Assembly (NCBI GenBank): GCA_964503045.1
Contig: CAZCZI010000037.1
Span: forward strand, 1 to 64,000
DNA from: CAYZJR01 sp964503045
Lineage (GTDB): Bacteria; Cyanobacteriota; Vampirovibrionia; Obscuribacterales; Obscuribacteraceae
Length of the DNA: 64,000 nt
Reading direction: 5' to 3'
Within the stretch, counting starts at the first letter, position 1, and the number at the start of each line of letters is the position of its first letter. A model generated the notes under the pieces. That model ran no database searches, was not told the origin of the DNA, and was given only the letters and a program-made list of their open reading frames with translations. Of this stretch, positions 51,203 to 60,123 are shown one piece after another. Made by a program: the position numbers and the translations under genes.

Positions 51203-52714
51203 TTACTGGCTCTCTTTTGGAGAACCAGCATCGCCGTTGCTTGCCTCATCGCCTTGTTTGGAACCGGAAGCATCACCACTGCCGGAAGCCTCACCAGAGG
51301 TTGAGTTGGTAGCGGGGTCGGCCTCGCCACCAGATGCGGTGCTTGCCTCCGCCGTTTGACCCTCAGGCTGTACCGGAATGCGGCGCACCTGAAGAATAGC
51401 AATAGCGTTGCCGCGCTTGTCGAGAACGGTGAACTTGAGCCCACCGAGTTCGACTGTGTCACCGACTTGCGGCAGCCTGCCGATCGCCTCGGTGACTGCA
51501 CCGGCAATGGTGGAGCAGAAACCGCTGCAGTAGATGTCGGTGCCGAAGTGCTTGTTAAACTCGAGCAACGTCAAGTCTCCGATGACGTTGTAGACACCCT
51601 CGCCCTCCTCCACCACTTCCGTGATGCCGGCTTGCGGTTTGTCGTACTCGTCCCAGATTTCGCCGACAAGCTGCTCAACGAGGTCTTCGAGCGTGACCAG
51701 ACCGATGGTGGCACCAAACTCGTCGGTGACCATAGCCATCTGCAGGCGGCGCGTGCGCATCTCTTCAAGAAGCGCACTGGCAGGCATGCTGTCAGGCGCG
51801 AAGTGTGCCTGCCGAACGAGCGCGGTCAGCTTGAACGGCTTCTCCGCACTGCCTGCCGGCATGGCATTTCTGGCGACAATGACGTCGAAGAGATCTTTCG
51901 TGTTGAGAATGCCGATCACGCTATCACGCGTGCCTCGGTAAACAGGCAGCTTCGTGTGCTTGGTCTTGCTTGCTACAGCAAGAACTTGCGCCATGGTGAG
52001 GTCGTCGGCGATGCAGTTCATCTGCGGCCGCGGCACCATTACATCACGCACCTTCAGATCCTTCAGCTCCAAGGCGCGCTGCAGCAAGCCAGATTCCTGC
52101 TTGCCCATCGTGCCCGCCTTGACGCTTTCCTCAAACAGGATTTGAAACTCGTCGGTAGAGGGCGCATGGTTTTCAGCACCATCTTTCATCGACATTCCAA
52201 ACAGCTTGAGGATGCACTCCGTAAAGAAACTCATGACGGTCAAAAGCGGGTAAGTCAACTTGCAAAACCACGAGAATGGTCTAGCAAGAATCATTGAAAC
52301 TCGCTCTGCTTGCCTCAAAGCAATGAACTTCGGTACTTGCTCACCGATGATCAAATGCAAGAGGCTGAGGATTAGAAACGTCACCACCACCGACACCCAT
52401 GCCGGCGGATGAACTGCTGCGGCTCCGACAAGAGCGAGCACCTTGTTGACGACACCCATGATGGTATCGTGACCAATGGCACCCACAGCAAGACTGCACA
52501 GCGTGATACCGAGCTGAGACCCGGCAATCGACCTGTTGATGTCCTGTTGCAACTTCTGGATGATACCGGCGCCGGCTTTACCCGACTGCAGCATCTCCTC
52601 GACGCGACTCTTGCGAAGCCTGATGAGAGCGTACTCCGCCGCCACGAACAAAGCATTCATGACGATGAAGAACGCGAGCACTGCCAGCATGAAAACTAGG
52701 TTTCCGCTGTCCAT
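51203..52714 (-). CDS. CNNM/CBS-domain membrane protein (CorC/HlyC family)
   Basis: 503 residues from the ATG at 52714, chosen because CCAGGAG lies 9 bp upstream. The N-terminal CNNM transmembrane domain (1-190, ALFVAAEYALIRLRKSRVEE) is followed by a CBS pair (about 205-340; VRDVMVPRPQMNCIADDLTM, TDEFGATIGLVTLEDLVEQL) and a CorC_HlyC domain (about 360-435; LTLLEFNKHFGTDIYCSGFC). The Ser/Gly/Ala-rich C-tail (450-503) is disordered. Members export or regulate divalent cations such as magnesium or cobalt. It probably forms an operon with the OsmC gene. Confidence 0.93.
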   Translation of the reverse strand: MDSGNLVFMLAVLAFFIVMNALFVAAEYALIRLRKSRVEEMLQSGKAGAGIIQKLQQDINRSIAGSQLGITLCSLAVGAIGHDTIMGVVNKVLALVGAAAVHPPAWVSVVVTFLILSLLHLIIGEQVPKFIALRQAERVSMILARPFSWFCKLTYPLLTVMSFFTECILKLFGMSMKDGAENHAPSTDEFQILFEESVKAGTMGKQESGLLQRALELKDLKVRDVMVPRPQMNCIADDLTMAQVLAVASKTKHTKLPVYRGTRDSVIGILNTKDLFDVIVARNAMPAGSAEKPFKLTALVRQAHFAPDSMPASALLEEMRTRRLQMAMVTDEFGATIGLVTLEDLVEQLVGEIWDEYDKPQAGITEVVEEGEGVYNVIGDLTLLEFNKHFGTDIYCSGFCSTIAGAVTEAIGRLPQVGDTVELGGLKFTVLDKRGNAIAILQVRRIPVQPEGQTAEASTASGGEADPATNSTSGEASGSGDASGSKQGDEASNGDAGSPKESQ

Positions 52715-52981
52715 ATCTCTAGACTCCTGGTTACAAGATTTCACTGGCCGTAAACGAAGTGGCCAGAAACCACGGCTCTGATGAGAGTCGTGGATTTAAT
52801 GTGAAACAACAGAATCTCTTGGTGTTGTTGTTGTTTTAGAGAACCGTATTGGAAGAAAAATGAAACTCTCTTACGCTAGAAAGATCGTATCTACATTTCA
52901 AGAGAAATCACGATTATGTGCGAAAGCCTAATCTGATATGAGATCACTCACCTGACGAAGCTTTCACAACCTGACAACTCC

Positions 52982-53290
52982 CTACTTCTTCTTTTTCTTT
53001 TTCAGGCGAAGACGATCGACGCTTTGCCCGTTGGCACAAGCCTTCACGAGCTCAGCCGCATCAGACTTCTGGACGCGTCCGTATTTTGTCTTGCCTGGCA
53101 TCACGACAACAGACGGGCCCTTCTTGCAGAGATCGAGGCAGCCCGACTGCTTTACAGTCACGCTGTCACTCAAACCTCGATTCTTGACTTCCTCTTCAAT
53201 GGCGGCACACACGTCTTTGGATCCGCGCTTGGGGCACTTCTTTCCGCGCACACAGACGATGATTTTGGAAGATTTGCTGGATTCGGACAT
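52982..53290 (-). CDS. Thioredoxin-like [2Fe-2S] ferredoxin
   Basis: 102 residues from the ATG at 53290. IIVCVRGKKCPKRGSKDVCA and VTVKQSGCLDLCKKGPSVVV give Cys13, Cys19, Cys28, Cys51 and Cys55, the layout of small thioredoxin-fold ferredoxins (Cys...GxCxxxCxxGP). The iron-sulphur cluster is probably held by Cys13 or Cys19 with Cys51 and Cys55. The product ends in a run of Lys (LRLKKKKKK). It acts as a cytosolic electron carrier. The longer in-frame start at 53356 would overlap a Fur-like remnant read on the other strand. Confidence 0.85.
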   Translation of the reverse strand: MSESSKSSKIIVCVRGKKCPKRGSKDVCAAIEEEVKNRGLSDSVTVKQSGCLDLCKKGPSVVVMPGKTKYGRVQKSDAAELVKACANGQSVDRLRLKKKKKK

Positions 53291-53320
53291 TTGGAAAACG
53301 CTCCATTTGATTGGTTGTTC

Positions 53321-53470
53321 TTGAAAACCAAAAGAGTGGTTCGCAATATCGCTCACCTTATTGAGAATCGTTCCAAGCGCCCAGAATGCTCTTGGCTAGT
53401 GGCTGACGAACTCAAAGATGTCTTTCCGCGCATGTCGTTCAACACGCTGGTGTCACTGGCGGAAGACTGA
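53321..53470 (+). pseudogene. Possible truncated Fur/PerR-type regulator
   Basis: A 49-codon frame from TTG 53321 (or GTG 53336) reads RVVRNIAHLIENRSKRPECS, then WLVADELKDVFPRMSFNTLV, then SLAED and stop. The pattern ADEL..VFPRMSFNTLVSL resembles the winged-helix segment of Fur-family proteins (ADEIY..V....P.IS..TVYR.L). The metal-binding dimerisation half is absent. Resemblance by eye only; it may be a short stand-alone gene or coincidence. It is divergent from the ferredoxin. Confidence 0.3.
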
Positions 53471-53654
53471 ATGTTTTTTGGTGGAACGAGTTCTGATTCT
53501 TAGCAAAAGTTGAAAGAAATAAGTATGCAGATGCTATCAATATCTGGAGATCTTGATTCAACGGTGTTTCCAAGAAGCACTAATCAATCCAGATGTTCTC
53601 ATTCGAAAGAATGGTGGCACTTAAAAACAGTTTCCAAGATGCCAAGGTGATACA

Positions 53655-53687
53655 AAAGTTTATTGAGAGACCGTCTCAATAAACTTT
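53655..53687. terminator. Strong 14-bp hairpin upstream of the PLP operon
   Basis: AAAGTTTATTGAGA / TCTCAATAAACTTT, perfect, loop GACCG. A T-run is part of the stem and not after it. It may insulate the operon from upstream transcription, or be an inverted-repeat relic of a mobile element. Confidence 0.45.
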
Positions 53688-53797
53688 ATCGCAACTCACG
53701 CAAGCATCCCAGGGCTCAATTCTGGTGCCTCTTCAGAGTCATTGAGAATATGCGCAGATTTTAATTGGAGATACTCCTACACAGTGCCCGCTTTGTG

Positions 53798-53826
53798 TTG
53801 ACAGTGCAACATGCGCGTTGTAACGT
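53798..53826 (+). promoter_or_regulatory. Candidate promoter of the PLP operon
   Basis: TTGACA at 53798-53803 (6/6), 17-bp spacer, TAACGT at 53821-53826 (weak -10). The 5' leader to the first ATG at 54021 would be nearly 190 nt and contain the palindrome at 53935. Confidence 0.35.
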
Positions 53827-53934
53827 GGTGCAATCGTAATTGAGAACGCTTCGCAATTAAGCGCTACTAACCTGCGCATTGCAGCATCGCGTTGTCCCTT
53901 TGAAACGCGGCTCGAAAGCTCACTCTCAATATGC

Positions 53935-53953
53935 ATCCGATTTCAAATCGGAT
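53935..53953. promoter_or_regulatory. 19-bp palindrome, candidate operator
   Basis: ATCCGATTT-C-AAATCGGAT, perfect 9-bp arms about a single central base, 67 bp upstream of the first PLP-operon start codon. Size and symmetry suit a dimeric repressor such as the TetR or LacI type; no regulator gene is adjacent. Confidence 0.45.
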
Positions 53954-54020
53954 ACACAAGCGGTTCTCAAGTGAATCCACCAGGAACTCTTAGAGTCAGA
54001 AAGGATCCTTATTCCACGTA

Positions 54021-56810
54021 ATGTTTAGCAGAGAACTCACTCCCACTCCGATACGACACTCCGGCTCATCAGGCTCAACCCATGCTTTGACGGCTGCGAA
54101 TACAGCAACGGTTCCTCTCGGTAAATCCGCGAAGCACACCGGCAGACTTCGCGGTGACACCATATATAATGTCCTCGACGTAGTCGACGATCTCTGCGAA
54201 TTGCGTCATCTCATTGAAGATCTGGGCAATGAGCCGTTCGCGAGCTCACAGTCGGATACAGATCAAATTGATGATTGGTCTCACGATCAATTCCGTCGTT
54301 CTGTTCAATTACTAAAAGACCGACACCAACGTCATCTCGACCTTATTGAGAAAGCCACGCGTTGGTCCAACTCGGCTCAATTGGCCGAGTTGCTCGACTC
54401 TGCAAGACGAGACTTTCATTCTCTCAAATCCGCTTTACGTGCGACATATAGACAACGGGGTGTTCTCCTCTGCGCGAATGATTGGCAAAGTCCGGTCTAT
54501 GCATCCACAATCGCAATTGGCGAAAACCGGCTAACCGACGGTATCGCTGAACATCGCTGGGACTACAAACGAGACGGGCACCTCGATGCCCTCGAATACG
54601 AAAAACAATTCGTAGATCAATATGTATCTCACCTCGCAAGCAAAAACGCCGTCGGCTACCTGGCCAACTGCGGCATGGCTGCCTTTACGACAATGCTGAG
54701 CTTCATCGCCCACGAACTCCGCCTGGGCGAATCTACTGTCATCTTTCAACCGATGTACTTCGAAAACCTGCATCTAGCGCGGGCTTTCTTTCCTCACGCT
54801 CTGCAATCCCGCCCACAAACAACCGAGGAAACAATTGCCGTTCTTCGCGAGCAACTTCCATCAGTGGTGTTCTGTGACGCGGTTACTAATTGCGGAGACG
54901 TTGTTTCCTTCGATATCGCCGCCATTCTCGATTGGGCAAGAACAGAGACAACCGAGCCGACAGCGATAGTGATCGACACCACCTGCGTGCCCACGGTCTT
55001 ACTGCCTACCGATCTATTGAGGTCACTGCCCGAGCATGTCTACGTAATTCTCGTCGAAAGCCTCGCCAAACACCATCAATTTGGTATGGACACCGTCACT
55101 GGTGGCATCAGCATCTTCCATGCACCGGATACGATTCACGAAAATTTCCGAAAAGCACGCGCGCGCTTTGGTGGAAACATTGCCGATGCAAGCGTTGGAG
55201 CACTTCCAAAACCCAATCGTGAAGCCCTTATCCGACGCATGAAGCGGCACTCGCAAAACACTCGCTTCCTTGCCGAACGCATGCAGCAATATATTGATTC
55301 GCCACAACATGCCGGCGTGCTCGAATCAATTGCTTGGCTCAACGAAGGAACCCACGCCGCCCAATGGTATCGTGGCAGCTGCCTCAATCTTCGCCTTCAC
55401 AGACAGTTCAAGTCCGTACGCAACTATCAGGAGTTTGAAGCAAAGGTAGTCGAGATTTCCAGAGAATGCGGTCATCCGATTGCACTGAGCACAAGTTTCG
55501 GTTTCGATGTATCACGGCTCTATGTCACGGCACCCTCGACTCCTTTCGAAGAGCCCTTCTTGCGCGTTTCACTGGGCACCGAAACGACATCCGAAATGAC
55601 TGTCTTTGCTGAAGTCCTCGAGCAAGCAAGCAACGAAATGGCGAAGTTGTGGAATGCGAAGGCTCCAGAGCCGCGCGACCATAAAGATCAGCGCGAATCC
55701 AAGGAATTTCGCCCGGCGACTGTCGTAGCTCCAATCGGTCGAGCACACACAGCTGAGAAAGCCGGCATTCGCGCAAGCGTATTCATGGGCGAAACAGCAT
55801 TGATGGAGTACCTCAGCCCTCAAAACTACGCCCCCACGCCATTAGTTGAACTTCCAGCCGATCTCAACCCATTCAAATTAGACGGTGTTCGCATCTTCGC
55901 AAAGATGATGTCGCTTGTTCCGCTGATGAACATCAAGTCGATACCAGCATTTTCGATGCTCAGCAAAGCCGCAGATCGCGGCGATCTGGCAAAGGTAGAA
56001 CGCATCATTGAAAGTTCATCATCGAACACGGTGCTCTCGCTAAGCATCATTGCTCGCCTCTTCGGCGTAGACAACACTTGCGCAATCGTCGATCATTCGA
56101 TTCCGCCAGGTCTATTGAGAATGCTGCGCTTGTTCGGCATCGAGCCATATCTGCATCCAGCAGCCGGTCATGACCTTTTCGGCGTGCTCGCGCCACGAAG
56201 CCAACGCGCTGCCGCCATGGGAGCGCAACCCGGCTGGCTCAACCCAGGACAATACACCAACCCTGATAATCCCGAGGGTTTCGCCAAGTGGCTCGCTCCA
56301 GATCTTTGGGCGCAAACACAGGGACGCCTCGCCGTCCTTTCCTGCGGCTTAGGGACCTGCGGCACTATGGTCGGCATCTCCCGCGGATTGCGAGAGCGCA
56401 ACCCGCAGATTCAAGTGGTTGCAAACTGCCCGGCCTCCGGACATGCCATTCCCGGACCACGTGAGAACTCGCTTTTGTCTGACGTCACATTCGACTGGCA
56501 GGATGTCGCGAACGCCCGCGTGGAGCTGACCGCCGAAGAGGGCTTCGCCGCCAGCGTTAAACTTTTGAGACGGGGCATCATGGGCGGACCGAGCTCCGGT
56601 ATGAATTATGCCGGCGCCCTCAAATATCTCGCCCAGACCAAAGCCGCTGGAAAACTCGATGCCCTGCGCAATCAAGGAGAAATCTGGCTGACATTCTTGT
56701 GCTGCGACTCGCCACTTCCACATGTGGAAGACTACTACAACACGCTTGGCGAAGAGTACTTCCCGCGCATTCACCCAGTACCGGAGGCAGATCGCACACC
56801 GATCGACTAG
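54021..56810 (+). CDS. Bifunctional PLP enzyme: fold-type I domain fused to cysteine-synthase-like fold-type II domain
   Basis: 929 residues, twice the usual size. Residues 1-140 are helical, unassigned. Residues about 150-545 resemble Cys/Met-metabolism or aminotransferase enzymes (YLANCGMAAFTTMLSF for the cofactor phosphate, VESLAKHHQFGMDTVTGG with probable Schiff-base Lys350). Residues about 600-925 resemble cysteine synthase/SbnA-type enzymes (NPFKLDGVRIFAKMMSLVPL, probable Lys639 in NIKSIPAFSML, the SCGLGTCGTMVGIS phosphate loop near 770, GPSSGMNYAGALKYL). Both halves keep a candidate lysine. The two activities presumably act in sequence, such as elimination or beta-replacement on an amino acid. 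First gene of the operon; the next gene starts 3 bp later. Confidence 0.82.
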   Translation: MFSRELTPTPIRHSGSSGSTHALTAANTATVPLGKSAKHTGRLRGDTIYNVLDVVDDLCELRHLIEDLGNEPFASSQSDTDQIDDWSHDQFRRSVQLLKDRHQRHLDLIEKATRWSNSAQLAELLDSARRDFHSLKSALRATYRQRGVLLCANDWQSPVYASTIAIGENRLTDGIAEHRWDYKRDGHLDALEYEKQFVDQYVSHLASKNAVGYLANCGMAAFTTMLSFIAHELRLGESTVIFQPMYFENLHLARAFFPHALQSRPQTTEETIAVLREQLPSVVFCDAVTNCGDVVSFDIAAILDWARTETTEPTAIVIDTTCVPTVLLPTDLLRSLPEHVYVILVESLAKHHQFGMDTVTGGISIFHAPDTIHENFRKARARFGGNIADASVGALPKPNREALIRRMKRHSQNTRFLAERMQQYIDSPQHAGVLESIAWLNEGTHAAQWYRGSCLNLRLHRQFKSVRNYQEFEAKVVEISRECGHPIALSTSFGFDVSRLYVTAPSTPFEEPFLRVSLGTETTSEMTVFAEVLEQASNEMAKLWNAKAPEPRDHKDQRESKEFRPATVVAPIGRAHTAEKAGIRASVFMGETALMEYLSPQNYAPTPLVELPADLNPFKLDGVRIFAKMMSLVPLMNIKSIPAFSMLSKAADRGDLAKVERIIESSSSNTVLSLSIIARLFGVDNTCAIVDHSIPPGLLRMLRLFGIEPYLHPAAGHDLFGVLAPRSQRAAAMGAQPGWLNPGQYTNPDNPEGFAKWLAPDLWAQTQGRLAVLSCGLGTCGTMVGISRGLRERNPQIQVVANCPASGHAIPGPRENSLLSDVTFDWQDVANARVELTAEEGFAASVKLLRRGIMGGPSSGMNYAGALKYLAQTKAAGKLDALRNQGEIWLTFLCCDSPLPHVEDYYNTLGEEYFPRIHPVPEADRTPID

Positions 56811-56813
56811 ACC

Positions 56814-58232
56814 ATGCTACACGAGACAACTGTTGCTTCGCGCCGTGATTGTGCACCGCATTTAACACCGAAGCTTGCACCATGGATGAATAACCTAATT
56901 GAAAGGCCAGGCGTTGCCAGCGCCTGGCTTAGCGCTTATGGCTCTCCTTTGCACGTGGTTGTAGAGTCGGAATTTAGAAGGAACGTCAAAGACCTTCGCT
57001 CGCCACTCCAAGATCGCGGTGTCGCCGGCAGTGTCTTTTTCGCACGCAAAGCCAACAAACTCCCATGGTTTGTATCACTCGCCAAAGAAGAAGGCATCGG
57101 CGTCGACACGGCAAGCCTGCAAGAGGTCAAAGAGACACTCTCGCTCGGCGTACCACCAAGCCAGGTTGTGATTACAGCCATTGGCAAAAAGCAAGAACTA
57201 ATCGAGATCGCTGTCAGCAAAGGCTGCTTGCTTATTATCGACAACATTGATGAGCTTGAACAGATAAGTTCAACAGCTTCCACACTAAACACATCTGCTC
57301 GCATCGGCCTTCGCTTTGCTGGCTTTGAGGTTTTAGGAACCAAGGTGTTCAGCCGCTTCGGACTACCCTTCGACGATCACCGAGAGATTATTTCAAAGAT
57401 CGACTCGAAACATGTCAATCTCGAGTTTCTGCACGCACATCTAGATCGTTATGACACGACACAACGAGCTATAGCTGGGCTGCGCCTCCTAGAAGCCGTT
57501 GACTATGCGACTCAACAAGGTCACACGATAAAAGGTGTCGATCTCGGCGGCGGCATCGTCATGCGTTACCTTGATTCGAAAGAACAATGGGAAGAGTTCA
57601 ACGATTCACTTCTCGCTTCGGTTCGCGGCGAGCGGCCATCCTTCACCTATCTAGAAGACGGCCTCGGATACCATCGGGTGCAAGACGAAATCATTGGAAA
57701 ACCCGACCTTTATCCAGCGTGGAACAACATGTCGAAAGAGCGCTTCATTGCAGCCGTTCTCGACTATGCGGAGAATGGAACACCGTTTCACAAGCAATTG
57801 ACAAATCGCAAACTCGGCTTGTACTTCGAACCGGGTAGAGCACTTCTAGACAACGTTGGCATGACGCTTGCCACGGTGACGTTTCGCAAGCGCGACACGC
57901 TTGGAAATCTTCTCGTCGGTTTTGAAATGAATCGCATGAACCTTCGCCCATTTCGTGCGGAGTACTGCTGTGACCCTATTTTGCCGGTCAACGATCGACG
58001 CCCGCGCGCAACCGAGGGAGCCTACTTCGTCGGCAATCTTTGCTCGGAAAGTGATCTACTGTATCGAAGAAAGCTTGATTTACCCTACATCCCGGAGCGA
58101 GACGACTTCGTCTTGTTCGCCAACACCGCCGGTTACCTCGCCCATCACATGGAAATCGGAACCCATGGAAACCCGCTGCCGAAGAACATTCTGGTCGATC
58201 CTGCAACTTGGGAAGTGAAGGCGTCGGTATGA
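56814..58232 (+). CDS. Y4yA-family PLP-dependent decarboxylase-like enzyme (fold-type III)
   Basis: 472 residues. The N-terminal block LTPKLAPWMNNLIERPGVAS, then AYGSPLHVVV, and VFFARKANKLPWFVSLAKEE, with probable PLP Lys79 in ARKANK, match the Y4yA group related to diaminopimelate decarboxylase. Further marks: GIGVDTASLQEVKETLSLGV, VKGVDLGGGI-type KGVDLGGGIVMRY, YFEPGRALLDNVG and the C-terminal FANTAGYLAHH. It probably decarboxylates or racemises the amino acid made by its neighbours. From memory, rhizobial y4yA lies near a cysteine-synthase-like gene, a similar pairing to the one here. It overlaps the SDR gene by 4 bp (ATGA). Confidence 0.85.
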   Translation: MLHETTVASRRDCAPHLTPKLAPWMNNLIERPGVASAWLSAYGSPLHVVVESEFRRNVKDLRSPLQDRGVAGSVFFARKANKLPWFVSLAKEEGIGVDTASLQEVKETLSLGVPPSQVVITAIGKKQELIEIAVSKGCLLIIDNIDELEQISSTASTLNTSARIGLRFAGFEVLGTKVFSRFGLPFDDHREIISKIDSKHVNLEFLHAHLDRYDTTQRAIAGLRLLEAVDYATQQGHTIKGVDLGGGIVMRYLDSKEQWEEFNDSLLASVRGERPSFTYLEDGLGYHRVQDEIIGKPDLYPAWNNMSKERFIAAVLDYAENGTPFHKQLTNRKLGLYFEPGRALLDNVGMTLATVTFRKRDTLGNLLVGFEMNRMNLRPFRAEYCCDPILPVNDRRPRATEGAYFVGNLCSESDLLYRRKLDLPYIPERDDFVLFANTAGYLAHHMEIGTHGNPLPKNILVDPATWEVKASV

Positions 58233-58963
58233 CACAGAGAAACAACTCGACTTCGAAGAATAAGCCGGTAGCCGTGGTGACTGGTGCCGCCCGCGGTATC
58301 GGAAAAGCTCTCGTCGACGAACTCGTCGACCGTGGGTATGTCGTTGTCGCGCTAGTCAGAAAGCTGCTCGACGTCAGCGAGTTGTTCGCACAAGATCCAG
58401 AAAACATACTTCCGGTCCGCTGCGACGTCACAGAACCCTCAACCGAACACATATTGCGTGAGTTCCTCGAAACACAAGTCGAGAAAGTCGATTTGCTCAT
58501 CAACAATGCAGGCTTCGGCGCCTCTGCTTACGGCATTTTAGGAATGAGTTACGACGAACTAGACAGAGTGTTGGCAGTCCATTGCTATGGTCCAATTCGA
58601 TGCACACGGGCATGCTTGCCTTTTCTTCGCAATTCCCAGCGTCCAATGATCGTCAACATGTCATCGCGTTTCGGCTCCACAGAATGGGTTGCAACCGGCA
58701 CGGTGCCGCACGATCAAGCAACATACCCATACCGCATCGGAAAGGCTTCTCTCAACATGCTGACTTCATGCCTGTCGGTAGAACTTCAATCCGAAGGCAT
58801 TCGCGTCATCGCCGTCGACCCCGGTAAGGTCAAAACGCGCTTCGGACCAAAAGACGCCGATACAGAGCCGCGCGACGCCGCCAAGAGCATTTTAGATTTA
58901 GTGGAAACACGTTCGGATACCGGTTTGTTTTTGCATGCTTCAGGAGAAAAGGTGCCGTGGTAA
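58229..58963 (+). CDS. Short-chain dehydrogenase/reductase
   Basis: 244 residues. Start ATG at 58229 overlaps the previous stop (ATGA), implying translational coupling. NAD(P)-binding TGAARGIGKALVDEL (about 15-29), LLINNAGFGASAYG, catalytic Ser in IVNMSSRFGS, and Tyr/Lys in YPYRIGKASLNML. The C-terminal VDPGKVKTRFGPKDA is standard. It reduces a keto group or oxidises an alcohol in the pathway; the substrate is unknown. Complete and apparently active. Confidence 0.93.
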   Translation: MTQRNNSTSKNKPVAVVTGAARGIGKALVDELVDRGYVVVALVRKLLDVSELFAQDPENILPVRCDVTEPSTEHILREFLETQVEKVDLLINNAGFGASAYGILGMSYDELDRVLAVHCYGPIRCTRACLPFLRNSQRPMIVNMSSRFGSTEWVATGTVPHDQATYPYRIGKASLNMLTSCLSVELQSEGIRVIAVDPGKVKTRFGPKDADTEPRDAAKSILDLVETRSDTGLFLHASGEKVPW

Positions 58964-60114
58964 TTAAAGAAGAAGAGCTAGCCAAGCGTCATTGGGCGGT
59001 ACAAGAAAAGAACGATCCATTCGTTGTTCCATCGTTTGAAACGATCAGTTTTTCGTTGCCGACGATGAAAAATTGGGAGTCGCTGCTCAAAGGAGAGCAA
59101 GACGGTTGGGTGTATCTCAGCGATGGCAACCCAAGCTTGGCCGCTCTGGAGAAGCTGCTTTCCGGGCTCCAAAAAACAGAACGCTGCTGGGTGACCAGCA
59201 CTGGCAAGTCTGCCATGGCAGCCACTTTGATGGCGCTGCTCAATGCTGGCGATCACTTGATTCTGCTGCGAGAGTCATACAAATCGACACGTCTATTTGT
59301 CGAAACCGTTCTCACTCGCTTCGGCGTCACCCACACGCTTTTGACGGTCGACGATCTCAGCGAGATCACTAAACACATTCAACCAGGAAAAACCAAAGTG
59401 CTCATTTTGGAAGCACCGACAAACCCGATGACACGTGTGCCTGACCTGCATCGCCTCACCGCTTTGGCTAAAGAACACGGGATCATGACCGTTTTAGACA
59501 ACTCCTTGTCCGGATTCCATCAACATGGCAATGTTCCTGTAGACGTAATCGTACACAGCCTTTCCAAATTCGCCTCCGGCGTCGGCGACGTCATGGGCGG
59601 TGCCGTTCTCGGCAAACAAGAACTGGTCGCCAAGATCAAAAACTGCAACGTGTGGAACACAGACGCTCTGAGCGCACACGCTGCAGTCGAAATCTGGAAG
59701 GGAATGCAGACTTACGAACTCCGCATTCAGCGCCAATCCTCGAGCGCTTTCGCGATTGCGAAGTTTCTTGCAAAACATCCAAAGGTCACACGCGTTCTCT
59801 ATCCCGGCTTGGAAAGCCACCCCGATCACGTAGTGGCTGCAAAGCAGATGAAAGATTTCGGTTCGGTGCTCACATTCGATACGAAAACACCAGACGCCAT
59901 GCGCGAAACGCTCGATCGCCTTCGCCAGTTCCGCATCGCATTTGGTACCGGCTTCACGCAATCAATCGCAAACCCAGCCTGGCTGTTTTACGCACGCTCA
60001 TTCCCCGAGCAGCAAACCGGACCATGCGCCATTCTCGACACAACAATAAGATTGTCGGTTGGAATCGAACCGCTAGAGGATCTGCTTGCGGATCTTGAAA
60101 GAGCCCTTGGATAG
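58957..60114 (+). CDS. Cys/Met-metabolism PLP-dependent enzyme (cystathionine gamma-synthase-like)
   Basis: 385 residues. Start GTG at 58957 with AGGAG upstream, overlapping the SDR gene by 7 bp. Fold-type I trans-sulphuration family: YLSDGNPSLAALEKLLSGLQ, CWVTSTGKSAMAATLMALLN for the cofactor phosphate, LILEAPTNPMTRVPDLHRLT, LDNSLSGFHQ and the PLP lysine Lys204 in VHSLSKFASGVGDVMGG. The usual Tyr-Ser-Arg region at the start is replaced by SFETISFSLPT, suggesting altered substrate choice. Probably a gamma- or beta-elimination/replacement on an amino acid. It is the second fold-type I unit in the operon. Confidence 0.9.
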   Translation: MVIKEEELAKRHWAVQEKNDPFVVPSFETISFSLPTMKNWESLLKGEQDGWVYLSDGNPSLAALEKLLSGLQKTERCWVTSTGKSAMAATLMALLNAGDHLILLRESYKSTRLFVETVLTRFGVTHTLLTVDDLSEITKHIQPGKTKVLILEAPTNPMTRVPDLHRLTALAKEHGIMTVLDNSLSGFHQHGNVPVDVIVHSLSKFASGVGDVMGGAVLGKQELVAKIKNCNVWNTDALSAHAAVEIWKGMQTYELRIQRQSSSAFAIAKFLAKHPKVTRVLYPGLESHPDHVVAAKQMKDFGSVLTFDTKTPDAMRETLDRLRQFRIAFGTGFTQSIANPAWLFYARSFPEQQTGPCAILDTTIRLSVGIEPLEDLLADLERALG

Positions 60115-60123
60115 CCAGGTTCC

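Larger units (their letters stand above)
53491..54020. other. 530-bp regulatory region before the PLP operon
   Basis: No gene. It contains a strong hairpin (53655-53687), a -35/-10 pair (53798-53826) and a 19-bp palindrome (53935-53953), described separately. Short AATTGAGAA-like motifs recur (near 53737 and 53839). The region is AT-rich compared with the coding sequence around it. Confidence 0.45.

Noticed and set aside
53655..53687. Insertion-sequence terminal inverted repeat
   Set aside because: The arms are adjacent (5-nt loop) with no transposase or target duplication; better explained as a hairpin.
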